The notes under the pieces are model-generated. The model saw only the letters and a program-made list of their open reading frames with translations. It ran no database searches and was not told the DNA's origin. Source: Muribaculaceae bacterium (GTDB lineage: Bacteria > Bacteroidota > Bacteroidia > Bacteroidales > Muribaculaceae). Taken from it: 64,000 nt of DNA. The stretch is taken from assembly GCA_009775225.1 (NCBI GenBank), contig VSPE01000005.1, positions 14,511 to 78,510 on the forward strand, in the 5' to 3' direction. Positions within the stretch are counted from its first letter, which is position 1. Each line of letters opens with the position of its first letter. Positions 7,690 to 16,421 of this stretch are shown here, piece after piece. Made by a program: the position numbers and the translations under genes.

Positions 7690-9351
7690 TCAATGCTGAT
7701 ATATATACCTCTTTATAGAGCGCTTGGGCGTTTTTTCAAATTCTTCCTGATAAATCTTATAGGAAGCAATCTGGCTGTACCCGGGCAGCTCATGGTTGAG
7801 TTTCTCAATATTGTCTTGCATGATAGGCTCCAGTTTCGACGACGACACACCTTGAAGCGAAGCCGCATCGTAGTCGGGGTGTATCAGCGCGATAAGTTTG
7901 CCGTCGTTCTCCACCACGAGGGACTCTGCCACATACGGCATATTGTTGAGCTGTTGCTCTATCTCTTCCGGGTAGATATTCTGCCCCGAAGGCCCGAGTA
8001 TCATGCTTTTGTCGCGTCCGCGGATATATATGTACCCGTCGGGGTCAATCGTCACGATATCGCCGGTATTCATCCAGCCGTCTTTGTCGAATACCGATGC
8101 CGTGGCATTATTGTTGTTGAAGTATCCCTTCATCACGTTGGCGCCTTTTACCCACAGCACGCCGGGCACATTGGCCGGGTCGGGAGAGTCTACGCGCACC
8201 TCCATGCGGCTCACGGCACGTCCGCACGAACCGGCCCTCTGCTCATCCCACGGCGCGTAGGAAATCAGAGGGCCACATTCCGTCATGCCGTAGCCCACGG
8301 TATAGGGGAACCCTATGCGACGCAGAAAAGCCTCAACATCTTTGCTCAGGCTTGCTCCGCCTATTATGAGTTCCTGAAGGCGGCCGCCGAATGTTTCTTC
8401 GATGCGTGTTTTAATCCGTGCGAGAAGCTTGTCGTCCACGAGCGGTATGTGCAGCAGCACCTTCATGAGCGGCTTGTCGAGCAGCGGGAACACGCGTGTC
8501 TTCACAATCTTCTCTATGATAAGGGGTACTGATACTATCAGCTTCGGGCGCACCTGGGCGAACGCCTCCATTATCACCTTGGGCGAAGGCGTACGTGTGA
8601 GGAAGTGTATATGGCAGCCTTTTACAAACGGATGCAGTAATTCTACCGAGAAGCCGAACATGTGCGCCAGCGGAAGCATGCACACCATGCCGTCGCCCGG
8701 AACAAGGAAGTTCAGGCCGTCGACCGTATATTGTATGTTCGACCAAAGATTGCCGTATGTAATCATCACACCCTTGGATAGCCCGGTAGAGCCCGAGGTA
8801 TAGTTTATCAGAGCCACCTCGTCAGGCTTGGCCTCGGTGCTGAAATGCACGTCGTCGGGTGTGAAGCGCTCGGGATATTTGTCGCCGAAAAGGCGGTTTA
8901 GAGTATCGCGTGCATGTTCAAGACGCTTGTTGCGGGCGAACAGAAGAGAGTAGTCGCTGATGAGCAGCGCTCCCTCAAGACGGGGCATATTGTCGTGGTC
9001 GAGATTCTCCCACGTGCCCGCGTCGACAAAGAAAAGCCGGGCCTCGCAGTGGCATACAAGGTGATGCACGTTGTCGGGCTTGAAGTCATGCAGTATAGGC
9101 ACTATCACAGCCCCGTATGTAAGCGAAGCGAGAGCCACTATGGCCCATTGCGCCGAATTGCGGCCACATAGTGCTATACGGTCGCCGCGACGCACGCCGG
9201 CATGCTCGAAGAGCAGATGCAGCTTCGCGATTTTGCGGGCTACATCGCGGTACTGGAACGACTGGCCTTGAAAATCGGTAAGAGCGAGTCGCTCCCAATT
9301 CAGGCGGAGCGACTGCTCTATATATGCGATTATATCGGATTGCGTGTGCAT
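7690..9351 (-). CDS. AMP-binding acyl-CoA synthetase (long-chain fatty acid-CoA ligase type)
   Basis: A 553-residue adenylate-forming enzyme that activates a carboxylic acid, probably a fatty acid, as acyl-AMP then acyl-CoA. Core motifs are YTSGSTGLSKGV (A3), YGMTECGPLI (A5), NTGDI (A7) and RGRDKSMILGPSGQNIYPEEIE (A8 and A10 region). The start MHTQSDIIAYIEQSL is the only good one. It ends in a short basic tail (FEKTPKRSIKRYIYQ), which the second copy at 52619-54358 also has. Convergent with the M13 gene. Substrate not decidable from sequence. Confidence 0.88.
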   Translation of the reverse strand: MHTQSDIIAYIEQSLRLNWERLALTDFQGQSFQYRDVARKIAKLHLLFEHAGVRRGDRIALCGRNSAQWAIVALASLTYGAVIVPILHDFKPDNVHHLVCHCEARLFFVDAGTWENLDHDNMPRLEGALLISDYSLLFARNKRLEHARDTLNRLFGDKYPERFTPDDVHFSTEAKPDEVALINYTSGSTGLSKGVMITYGNLWSNIQYTVDGLNFLVPGDGMVCMLPLAHMFGFSVELLHPFVKGCHIHFLTRTPSPKVIMEAFAQVRPKLIVSVPLIIEKIVKTRVFPLLDKPLMKVLLHIPLVDDKLLARIKTRIEETFGGRLQELIIGGASLSKDVEAFLRRIGFPYTVGYGMTECGPLISYAPWDEQRAGSCGRAVSRMEVRVDSPDPANVPGVLWVKGANVMKGYFNNNNATASVFDKDGWMNTGDIVTIDPDGYIYIRGRDKSMILGPSGQNIYPEEIEQQLNNMPYVAESLVVENDGKLIALIHPDYDAASLQGVSSSKLEPIMQDNIEKLNHELPGYSQIASYKIYQEEFEKTPKRSIKRYIYQH

Positions 9352-9398
9352 AACAGATGAGTTTATAAGAAACCGATTAAATAACCTTTAATCTCTTA

Positions 9399-9839
9399 TC
9401 AGTCATCGTATCGCATGAATTTGCCGTCGCGGTCAAATTTCATCTCTACTCCGTTCGAGAGCTCCACATCGTAGCCCCTCCGTTCTTTCTCGATGCCCAC
9501 TATACGCTGCTTCGGCTGAAGCTTGGCAACGGTGGTGCGTATAGAAGTGGGAATTATCGAGGTCGGAACCGATTTGGTGTTGTTCACTTCCACTTTATCC
9601 CAGTTGCCGTTGCGGTCGAAGCCTATTTCCGTGCCGTCGTCGAGCACTACGTCGTACTCGCTTATGCGGCCGAAATCCTTGTCTATCTTCACCACGCTCA
9701 CACCGGCCTTGAAGTTGTTCACAATGGTTGTGCGGGCCGCTTCGGGGAGTACCGATGCGTCGTGTGCATAAGTGTCGCGGGCCTGTGCCATGGTGAAAGC
9801 GCCGGCCACAAGTGCTATAAGCAATAAGATTTTCTTCAT
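9399..9839 (-). CDS. Exported PepSY-like (DUF2874) protein
   Basis: A 146-residue protein starting at MKKILLL (9839), with a signal peptide ending around AQA-RD. Two repeats follow. Each has an amphipathic helix then a beta hairpin: YDVVLDDGTEIGFDRNGNWDKV (about 63-84) and YDVELSNGVEMKFDRDGKFMRY (about 123-144). This is the BLIP-like PepSY fold common in Bacteroidetes periplasmic proteins, whose function is unknown. The in-frame TTG/ATG codons upstream (to 9857) would only extend the signal peptide. It stands alone between the MurF/Alr gene and the acyl-CoA synthetase gene. Confidence 0.8.
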   Translation of the reverse strand: MKKILLLIALVAGAFTMAQARDTYAHDASVLPEAARTTIVNNFKAGVSVVKIDKDFGRISEYDVVLDDGTEIGFDRNGNWDKVEVNNTKSVPTSIIPTSIRTTVAKLQPKQRIVGIEKERRGYDVELSNGVEMKFDRDGKFMRYDD

Positions 9840-9897
9840 AGTTCTATGTTTAAGCATTATTATTTTCCTTAATAACGCTCAACACAGACTATAAGTT

Positions 9898-12183
9898 CTA
9901 CCTCTTCACATATACGCGCCGCACCCTTTGCGACACCCACGTAAGAAGTTCGTATGGGATAGTGCCTAAAGTCTCGGCAAGACGCTCCACCGGCTGTGCA
10001 GTGCCGAATATCTCGACGCTGTCGCCGACCTTAACGCCTGGAGCGGCACTCACGTCTATCATGCACAAATCCATGCATATGCTGCCGAGGGTCGGACATT
10101 CGGCTCCGTTTACTATAAACGATGCGTTGCCATAGCCGAGCCGTCGGTTCACGCCGTCGGCATATCCCACAGGTACCGTTGCCACAAGCGTGGTATCATG
10201 TGCTGTATGACCCTTGCAGCCGTAGCCAATGGGCGTATCTTCGGGCCATTCTTTCAGAGATATGATATGCGAGCGGAATGAAGCAACCGTGCGCAGATTG
10301 GCCGCTTCCGGCCCGGGATAAGGCGACACGCCGTAAAGCCCTATGCCGAGACGCCCCATTTCGTATGTTCCGGCATCGGCAAAGCGCATCATACCCGCGG
10401 TGTTGAGTATATGGCGCTTGAAATCATAGCCGATAAGTTCGCGAAGGCTGCCTGTCATCTCGTAGAATAGTGATAATTGCCCGCGCGTATAGCTGTCCAT
10501 GTCGATGCAGTCGGCGGTAGCCAGATGCGAGAACGCCGACGAAACCTTCACCGCATCAGTAGCCGAAAGCATCTTCGCTATCTCGGGCAGCTGGCTCGCA
10601 AGAAAGCCCACACGGTGCATGCCGGTGTCGAATTTGATATGTACGGGATAGTCTTTCACGCCAAAAGCCTTTGCCTCGGAAATCAGGGCCGAAAGCTCGT
10701 CGGGTGCAAATACAGCCGGCTCAAGGTGGTGGCTGAAAAGGGCGGGGTAGCGGTTGGTGACAGGGTTGAGAACCATTATCGGCATGGTTATGCCGGCCTC
10801 GCGAAGCGCTATGCCTTCTTCTATGACTGCTACTGCAAGATATGCGGCGCCAAGACTCTGTAGGGTCTTGCCTATCTCTATGGAGCCGAGACCGTAGGCC
10901 GATGCCTTTACCATTGCCACAATACCCGTGCCTTTCGGAACAAGGCTGCGGAAATAGTTGTAGTTATGAGCAATAGCATCAAGGTCTACCTCAAGTATGG
11001 TGTCGTGCCCGGCACTTTCGAGAGCCTCGGCAATGTTTGTCATAAGTGGTGTCTGTCGTCCGAACAGCAATACTTGTGAGTCGCGCAGCTCCTCTCCTGT
11101 GTGTATGCGGGCTAGAAGCTCGGGGCACACGCGCTCCATTTTGTCAATCCCGAATTTATTTGCGAGAGCCACTGCCTGCGCAGCGCTTTCTTCCGGCTCT
11201 CGGTCTATCAGTTCTCCGAGAACAAGCACCTTCGGGCGCGACGGGGTGGCATGCCGGCGCATAAAGTCCAAAGCCTCCTGAAGCGAACGCACGTCTGCCG
11301 TAAAACCGTCGCGATAGATAGTGTTGCCGTAGCTGCCTGCGGCAATCTCACGGCGCTTGTCGGCCAAAGGCAGAGAGCGCACTGCCCGGCGTTTTTCTTC
11401 GTCATAGCCCATAAGCTCCATAGCCTTGTCGGCAAGTGCGTGGTATATGCTTGGGAACTGCCCCTGCTGCACGGGATAGAGCCGCAGCGAACGGTCTGTG
11501 CTCTTTTTCTCTTCGAGCCGCCGTCGCAGTTCCGCGTCGGAGTCCGCATATATAATTATAGAAGCGCCTTTCACCACAGCGAGTTTCTCTGCCACCTTCA
11601 TGGCGTGCGATGCGAAAGCCTCGTCGTGCTCCTCGGTAACAGGCGTTATAATTGCCATGCCATGCGACGGCCCGAGCATGGCGCTTAGCTGGGCACCTTG
11701 TCCCGGAGCATCTATGCCGGCCTCGGTGAGAATATGAGCGCCTTGATTGTCGCTCCGTGTCATATCGCACACGGCCAGCGGCACTCCGATGCTCGAGTTC
11801 CAGCTGCGGGGACTGCGGCGCACATCCTCGTAAGGAAGCAGGGCAGTGTAGAGCAGTTCCTTCATGGTGGTCTTGCCTATGCTGCCCGTTATAATCACGC
11901 CGGAGTGTATGTCTTCCAGTCGGGCGCGAGCTATTCCGGCTAAAGCCTCCGGCACATTTCCTACAACGATATATTCGGCATCGGAGGGTGCATCCTGCGG
12001 AAGCTCCTCGACTATGAACGTGCGCACTCCGCGCCTATACATATCGCCTGCATAGCGATGCCCGTCGGCGAGGTCAGTTCTTATAGCAGCGAATACAGTG
12101 TTGGCTGGGTCGAATACCGAGCGGCTGTCGGTGGTGATATATCTGGGGTCGCGTCCGCGGCTCAAATACTCTTCAAGTGTCAT
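9898..12183 (-). CDS. MurF-like / alanine racemase fusion protein
   Basis: A 761-residue fusion. Residues 1 to about 385 are MurF-like (UDP-MurNAc-tripeptide:D-Ala-D-Ala ligase fold), with P-loop TGSIGKTT (99-106) and the SWNSSIGVP motif. About 386-761 are a PLP alanine racemase (L-Ala to D-Ala). PLP Lys is Lys426 (MVKASAYG), the opposite-face base is Tyr674 (VGYADG), and MD is present in GSICMDLCMID. The racemase half looks complete; it reads ASAYGLG where DAYGHG is usual. The MurF half is short. The stretch around the usual GxHNxxNALA reads GQFPSIYHALA, and the usual DSYNSD-like motif reads DGFTAD, so ligase activity is doubtful. The start overlaps the GSCFA stop by 4 bp. Confidence 0.9.
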   Translation of the reverse strand: MTLEEYLSRGRDPRYITTDSRSVFDPANTVFAAIRTDLADGHRYAGDMYRRGVRTFIVEELPQDAPSDAEYIVVGNVPEALAGIARARLEDIHSGVIITGSIGKTTMKELLYTALLPYEDVRRSPRSWNSSIGVPLAVCDMTRSDNQGAHILTEAGIDAPGQGAQLSAMLGPSHGMAIITPVTEEHDEAFASHAMKVAEKLAVVKGASIIIYADSDAELRRRLEEKKSTDRSLRLYPVQQGQFPSIYHALADKAMELMGYDEEKRRAVRSLPLADKRREIAAGSYGNTIYRDGFTADVRSLQEALDFMRRHATPSRPKVLVLGELIDREPEESAAQAVALANKFGIDKMERVCPELLARIHTGEELRDSQVLLFGRQTPLMTNIAEALESAGHDTILEVDLDAIAHNYNYFRSLVPKGTGIVAMVKASAYGLGSIEIGKTLQSLGAAYLAVAVIEEGIALREAGITMPIMVLNPVTNRYPALFSHHLEPAVFAPDELSALISEAKAFGVKDYPVHIKFDTGMHRVGFLASQLPEIAKMLSATDAVKVSSAFSHLATADCIDMDSYTRGQLSLFYEMTGSLRELIGYDFKRHILNTAGMMRFADAGTYEMGRLGIGLYGVSPYPGPEAANLRTVASFRSHIISLKEWPEDTPIGYGCKGHTAHDTTLVATVPVGYADGVNRRLGYGNASFIVNGAECPTLGSICMDLCMIDVSAAPGVKVGDSVEIFGTAQPVERLAETLGTIPYELLTWVSQRVRRVYVKR

Positions 12184-13037
12184 AATATCTGACGGTGTTG
12201 GCTTGCTTTGTGTCTGCGTCGTGCTTCGAGGGCGGCGTTGGCACAGTCTTTCGTAAAAAATGTTTCAGAGAATTGCTCGTAAATGTAGTCTGCGGCAGTC
12301 TCCGACGGATGTTTCATATCCGACGCGTAGAAGCGGTAGTCTCGCAGGTCGTCGAGCATTATTTCGTACGAGGGGAAATATGTGGCGTCTCCGGCCTCGC
12401 GCAGTGCCTTGTCGAGACCGAGAAGCAGAGTGGCTTTGCCGAGCTGGTTGCCGTGGAGGCCGTCGGCCAAATGGCGTATGGGGCTTACGGTGAATATTAC
12501 ACGGCCCGCTCCTTTTTCTGCGAGCCCGGCTGTTATGGCAAGAGCGGCAGCGCACACTTCTTCCGTTTCGAGAAGGCGGCGCTCGAATGTCGATGGCGGA
12601 AATTTATGGCAGTTCCCTGCCGGCAGTCCGTTGTCGCGGCGAAAGTACACGTATGCCGAGCCGAGTGTGATAACGACAAGAGGCTTGCGCTCCACGAAGT
12701 TGTAGAGCCGGGCCTGCGTCGCATTGATGTCGGCAAGAACATGTGCGGCGTCGCTCCCGCTGTAGCGCGAGGCATAGTCGAGGCAGTGATAGCCGCGGGG
12801 GCCTTCCACAAGGTCGGCTTCGGTGTAGGCAATCTTGTCGGCAGCCCGCTGCAGGCAGTTCAGTATCGAGAGCGGATTGTATAGCGGCCCGAAGGGATTG
12901 CGCAGCACCTCGAAGCCGTCGTCCTCTAGTCGCGCCCCTATTTCATCGGTAAAGCACGAACCGAGCAGCAGCACGGGTGTGTTGTGCTCTATGCGGAATG
13001 GCGCTTTCTGCGCCTCTATCTCTGTGCGGAAACGCAT
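12180..13037 (-). CDS. GSCFA family protein (putative SGNH-like hydrolase)
   Basis: A 285-residue protein with no signal peptide. The family motif LLLGSCFTDEIG is at 23-34, followed by RNPFGPLYNP. SGNH-hydrolase-like blocks are visible: GSAYVYF (126-132), SPIRH (185-189) and DMKH (Asp240, His243, spaced D-x-x-H). The enzymatic role of GSCFA proteins is not established as far as I know; an esterase-type activity is inference. The stop overlaps the start of the MurF/Alr gene (ATGA), so the two are probably translationally coupled. It starts 5 bp after the PorE-like gene ends. The pairing suggests an envelope or cell-wall job. Confidence 0.85.
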   Translation of the reverse strand: MRFRTEIEAQKAPFRIEHNTPVLLLGSCFTDEIGARLEDDGFEVLRNPFGPLYNPLSILNCLQRAADKIAYTEADLVEGPRGYHCLDYASRYSGSDAAHVLADINATQARLYNFVERKPLVVITLGSAYVYFRRDNGLPAGNCHKFPPSTFERRLLETEEVCAAALAITAGLAEKGAGRVIFTVSPIRHLADGLHGNQLGKATLLLGLDKALREAGDATYFPSYEIMLDDLRDYRFYASDMKHPSETAADYIYEQFSETFFTKDCANAALEARRRHKASQHRQIL

Positions 13038-13042
13038 GGCTG

Positions 13043-15016
13043 CTAATACATCTGATAGTCTATCGAAAGCACCTGGAACTCGGTGCGTCGGTTTATCTGG
13101 TCGGCTACTTCCCGGTCGGCTTCGGGCAAGGCGAGTATGTATTCCTCGGTGAGCACATCGCCCTCTTTGAACTGCGGATATTCGCGCGTAAGCTTCTTGG
13201 TGATAGTCTTGGGACGCGACTTACCGTAGCCCTGGCTCTGAAGACGCTCGGGAGAAATCCCCACTGAGATGAGGTAGTCTATCACCGAGCGGGCGCGACG
13301 GCTCGAAAGGTCGATGTTATATTCTTCGGAGCCTTTGCGGTCGGTGTGCGAAGCCATTTCTATTGTCACGTTTGGGTTGTCGCGCAGCACCTGCGCCATT
13401 TCATCGAGTCCGGCCTTCGACTCGGGGCGTAGTGTGGCCTTGTCGAAGTCATAGAAGATATTGTCGATTACCACAGGCTTACTTATCGAAGCGAGGATGA
13501 AGTCCACGCCGTACTCGGCGTCCTCCTCTGCAGTATCGCTGGTAAACTCCTGCTTGGCATTGAGGTACCCTTTGGCGCCCGCAAGCATCACATAGCTCAC
13601 GCCACGGTCGAGAGGGAAGGAGAACGAGCCGTCGGCGCGCGCTATCTGCTTTTGGTTTGAGCCGTCGTTACCCACTATGCGTATCACGGCATTGGGCACG
13701 GGCTCTTCGTCCTTGTCGAGCACCCAGCCCGAAATCACTATCTTCAGCTCGGGCAATTCGAAAGAGAAAAGATGGTCGTAGCCTTTGCCGTCGGTACGGT
13801 TGGAGCTGAAGAAACCCTGTTCTCCCTCGCCGAAAGTCATGCCGAAGTCGTCGGCCGACGAGTTCACGGGTGTGCCCATGTTGGTCACGCTCCAGCCGCC
13901 CGAGCGTGTAAGCTCGGCACGGAATATGTCGAGGCCGCCGTAACCCGGATGCCCGTTCGACGAAAAATAGAATACAGAGTCGCTGCGGAAAGTAGGGAAC
14001 ATTTCGTCGCCGGGGGTGTTTATCCACTCGCCGAGGTTCTCGAGCGAGCCGCTGCGCTCTTTGAGATTGATGCGCCAGATGTCGCGGCCGCCGTAGCCGC
14101 CGGGCATATCGGAGGTAAAATAGAGCCACTGGCCGTCGGGCGACACTGCCGGATGCGCGTAGCTCGAAAGTGTATCGCTTGTAATCTCGAATTTCACCGG
14201 CGCGCTCCATTTGGCATCGGAACGCTGTGAGGTGTATATCTCCACGCCGGTGTGCGCGTTCGGCTCGCGGCGGGCGCGGCTCAGATACATGGTCGAGCCG
14301 TCGGGTGAAAACGCTATGGCTCCTTCATCGGCATCGCTGTTCAGCTCGCCCTCCACTGGTTCGGGACGCTTCCAGCGCCCTTGCTCATCCTTGCCGGCAA
14401 ACCATATATCGCCTTTCTTCATCCCCGTAATCTCGCTTTTCCTGGTGCCTGTCACCTTCTCGTTGGTCGAAGTGAAATAGAGCTGGTCGAGGCTGCGGTC
14501 GAGATATGCAGGCGAGAAATCGGAGCGGCGCGAATTAAAGAGCTTCGCATTCTTTACCACATAGCGGGTGGCGCCCTTCTTGTCGCGCGCCATTTCCGCG
14601 CCTATCAGGCCGTTCTGCGCGAGCTTGTCGGCGGGTTTCCATTCCAGATAGTCTTTGTATGCCTTGATAGCCTGCGGATATTTGCCTTCGGCCGCCATCA
14701 TCTGTGCCATGCGGAGGTATATCACAGAGTCGCCGTAGCCGTAGCGGGCTGCATTCTGATACGCCGCCGAGGCCTGTGCGAACTGGTTCATGCGGCGATG
14801 ACACTCGGCTATCTTGTAAGCCACTTCGCCACGCAGAGGGCGGTCTTCGCGTTTGGTGAGCTTGTTGTACACCTTGCGGTAGGTGCGTGAGGCGTCGAAA
14901 TATTCGCCGCGCTCCATCTGTTCGTTTGCGGTGGCAAGCTTGGCTCCGCCGCACGAGCTCAGTGCTATGGCTGCGGCGGCAAGCAGTATGGTGAGGAATT
15001 TATTGCGTGGATACAT
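13043..15016 (-). CDS. PorE-like lipoprotein (TPR, PD40, CarboxypepD_reg, OmpA)
   Basis: A 657-residue protein with a signal peptide and lipobox (ALSSC, Cys about 22). In order: TPR helices (about 30-150), WD40/PD40-type beta-propeller repeats (AFSPDGSTMYL, AVSPDGQWLYF, about 170-430), a CarboxypepD_reg-like beta sandwich (ISGWVLDKDEEPVPNAVI, about 435-505), and an OmpA C-terminal peptidoglycan-binding domain (EMASHTDRKG, SSRRARSV, GYGKSRP). This order matches PorE, a type IX secretion component described in Porphyromonas. No other secretion gene of that system is in the window, so the functional assignment is inferred. It lies 28 bp downstream of rarA. Confidence 0.75.
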   Translation of the reverse strand: MYPRNKFLTILLAAAAIALSSCGGAKLATANEQMERGEYFDASRTYRKVYNKLTKREDRPLRGEVAYKIAECHRRMNQFAQASAAYQNAARYGYGDSVIYLRMAQMMAAEGKYPQAIKAYKDYLEWKPADKLAQNGLIGAEMARDKKGATRYVVKNAKLFNSRRSDFSPAYLDRSLDQLYFTSTNEKVTGTRKSEITGMKKGDIWFAGKDEQGRWKRPEPVEGELNSDADEGAIAFSPDGSTMYLSRARREPNAHTGVEIYTSQRSDAKWSAPVKFEITSDTLSSYAHPAVSPDGQWLYFTSDMPGGYGGRDIWRINLKERSGSLENLGEWINTPGDEMFPTFRSDSVFYFSSNGHPGYGGLDIFRAELTRSGGWSVTNMGTPVNSSADDFGMTFGEGEQGFFSSNRTDGKGYDHLFSFELPELKIVISGWVLDKDEEPVPNAVIRIVGNDGSNQKQIARADGSFSFPLDRGVSYVMLAGAKGYLNAKQEFTSDTAEEDAEYGVDFILASISKPVVIDNIFYDFDKATLRPESKAGLDEMAQVLRDNPNVTIEMASHTDRKGSEEYNIDLSSRRARSVIDYLISVGISPERLQSQGYGKSRPKTITKKLTREYPQFKEGDVLTEEYILALPEADREVADQINRRTEFQVLSIDYQMY

Positions 15017-15044
15017 ATATACATTAACGCGGAAAACGTCGGTC

Positions 15045-16334
15045 TTATTGCTTGCCTTTCACATTACCCCAGCGCGAATTGTGGCGCTGTACCATAACGT
15101 CTTCGGCAGGATTGCTGCACGGATGCCAGAACTCCTTTCCGGCAATGGCATCGGGCCGGAACTGCTGGCGCACGAAGTTGCCCGGATAGTTGTGCGAGTA
15201 CATGTAGTTTTTGCCGTAGCCGAGCTTCTTCATAAGCGCCGTGGGGGCGTTGCGCAGGTGCAGCGGCACAGGCAGGTTCCCCGAGCGCTCCACTTCCTCG
15301 AGAGCCGCGTCTATAGCAAGATATGCCGAATTGCTTTTTGGCGATTGGGCAAGATATATAGCGCACTCCGATAGGGGAATACGCCCCTCGGGCATGCCTA
15401 TTTTCTGTATTATGTCGAAGGTGGTGTTTGCCACCAGCATGGCGTTTGGATTGGCCAGCCCCACATCTTCCGATGCAAGTATAACCATGCGCCGGGCTAT
15501 GAACTCGGGGTCTTCGCCGCCCGCTATCATCCTTGCCAGCCAGTACACGGCGGCGTCGGGGTCGCTACCGCGGATACTCTTGATAAAAGCCGAGATGATA
15601 TCGTAGTGCATCTCCCCGTTTTTGTCATAGGCCTGAGGGTTCTCCTGAAGGCGCTCGGTAATTATCCGGTCGTTGATTACTATTTCTTCGCCCAGGCCTG
15701 TCGACTGTTCGAGCAGGTCGAGTATGTTCAGCAGCTTGCGCGCATCGCCTCCGGCATAGCGGAAGAGCGCAGAAGTCTCTTCTATGCGCACTTTGCTCTG
15801 CGACAGTATCTCGTCTACGGTCACGGCGCGGGTTAGGAGTGCACGGAGGTCGTCCTCCTCAAGCGGTCTGAGTGTGTACACCTGCGCACGCGACAGTAGC
15901 GGGCGTATGACCTCGAACGACGGATTTTCCGTTGTGGCACCGATTAGAGTGATGGTGCCGTTCTCAACCGCTCCGAGCAGACTGTCCTGCTGCGACTTGC
16001 TGAAGCGGTGTATTTCGTCGATAAACAGTATTGGGCGCCCGCCGGAGAACATGCCGCCAGCTTCCTGCTGAGCACGTTCGATTACCTCGCGCACGTCTTT
16101 TACGCCCGATGTCACTGCCGACAAAGTGAAGAAGGGGCACTTGGTAGTATTGGCAATGATGCGGGCCAGAGTGGTCTTGCCTACTCCGGGAGGGCCCCAT
16201 AGGATAAACGACGCTATCTTGCCGGACTCTATCATGCGGCGTATAATGCCGTCGGGTCCTACAAGGTGACGCTGCCCTATGTATTCGTCGAGGTTCCGGG
16301 GGCGCAGACGGTCGGCTAGTGGTTGTGTTGACAT
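15045..16334 (-). CDS. rarA: Replication-associated recombination protein RarA (MgsA)
   Basis: A 429-residue AAA+ ATPase of the RarA/Mgs1/WRNIP1 family that acts at stalled replication forks. Visible motifs are the N-terminal PLADRLRPRNLDEYIGQ, Walker A GPPGVGKT (47-54), Walker B FIDEIHRFSKSQQD, sensor TTENPSF, and the C-terminal tetramerisation region (ALMKKLGYGKNYMYSHNYPGNF, in part). Length is normal. Probably the first gene of the leftward run rarA, PorE-like, GSCFA, MurF/Alr. The upstream TPR gene is separated by a strong hairpin. Confidence 0.95.
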   Translation of the reverse strand: MSTQPLADRLRPRNLDEYIGQRHLVGPDGIIRRMIESGKIASFILWGPPGVGKTTLARIIANTTKCPFFTLSAVTSGVKDVREVIERAQQEAGGMFSGGRPILFIDEIHRFSKSQQDSLLGAVENGTITLIGATTENPSFEVIRPLLSRAQVYTLRPLEEDDLRALLTRAVTVDEILSQSKVRIEETSALFRYAGGDARKLLNILDLLEQSTGLGEEIVINDRIITERLQENPQAYDKNGEMHYDIISAFIKSIRGSDPDAAVYWLARMIAGGEDPEFIARRMVILASEDVGLANPNAMLVANTTFDIIQKIGMPEGRIPLSECAIYLAQSPKSNSAYLAIDAALEEVERSGNLPVPLHLRNAPTALMKKLGYGKNYMYSHNYPGNFVRQQFRPDAIAGKEFWHPCSNPAEDVMVQRHNSRWGNVKGKQ

Positions 16335-16353
16335 CGGTGAGGCTGTGTAGTGA

Positions 16354-16385
16354 AAGCAAGAGCCCCTGATGCGGGGCTCTTGCTT
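16354..16385 (-). terminator. Terminator hairpin after the TPR gene
   Basis: AAGCAAGAGCCCC (16354-16366) pairs perfectly over 13 bp with GGGGCTCTTGCTT (16373-16385). The leftward reading is followed by only a short T stretch. It lies between the stop of the TPR gene (16422) and the start of rarA (16334). Confidence 0.8.
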
Positions 16386-16421
16386 AAATATGTAAGTGTC
16401 AGGTTTATATTTAAAAACCTA

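Noticed and set aside
7687..8532. 281-codon forward frame after the M13 gene
   Set aside because: It is antisense to the acyl-CoA synthetase C-terminus and starts after a strong terminator with no domain.
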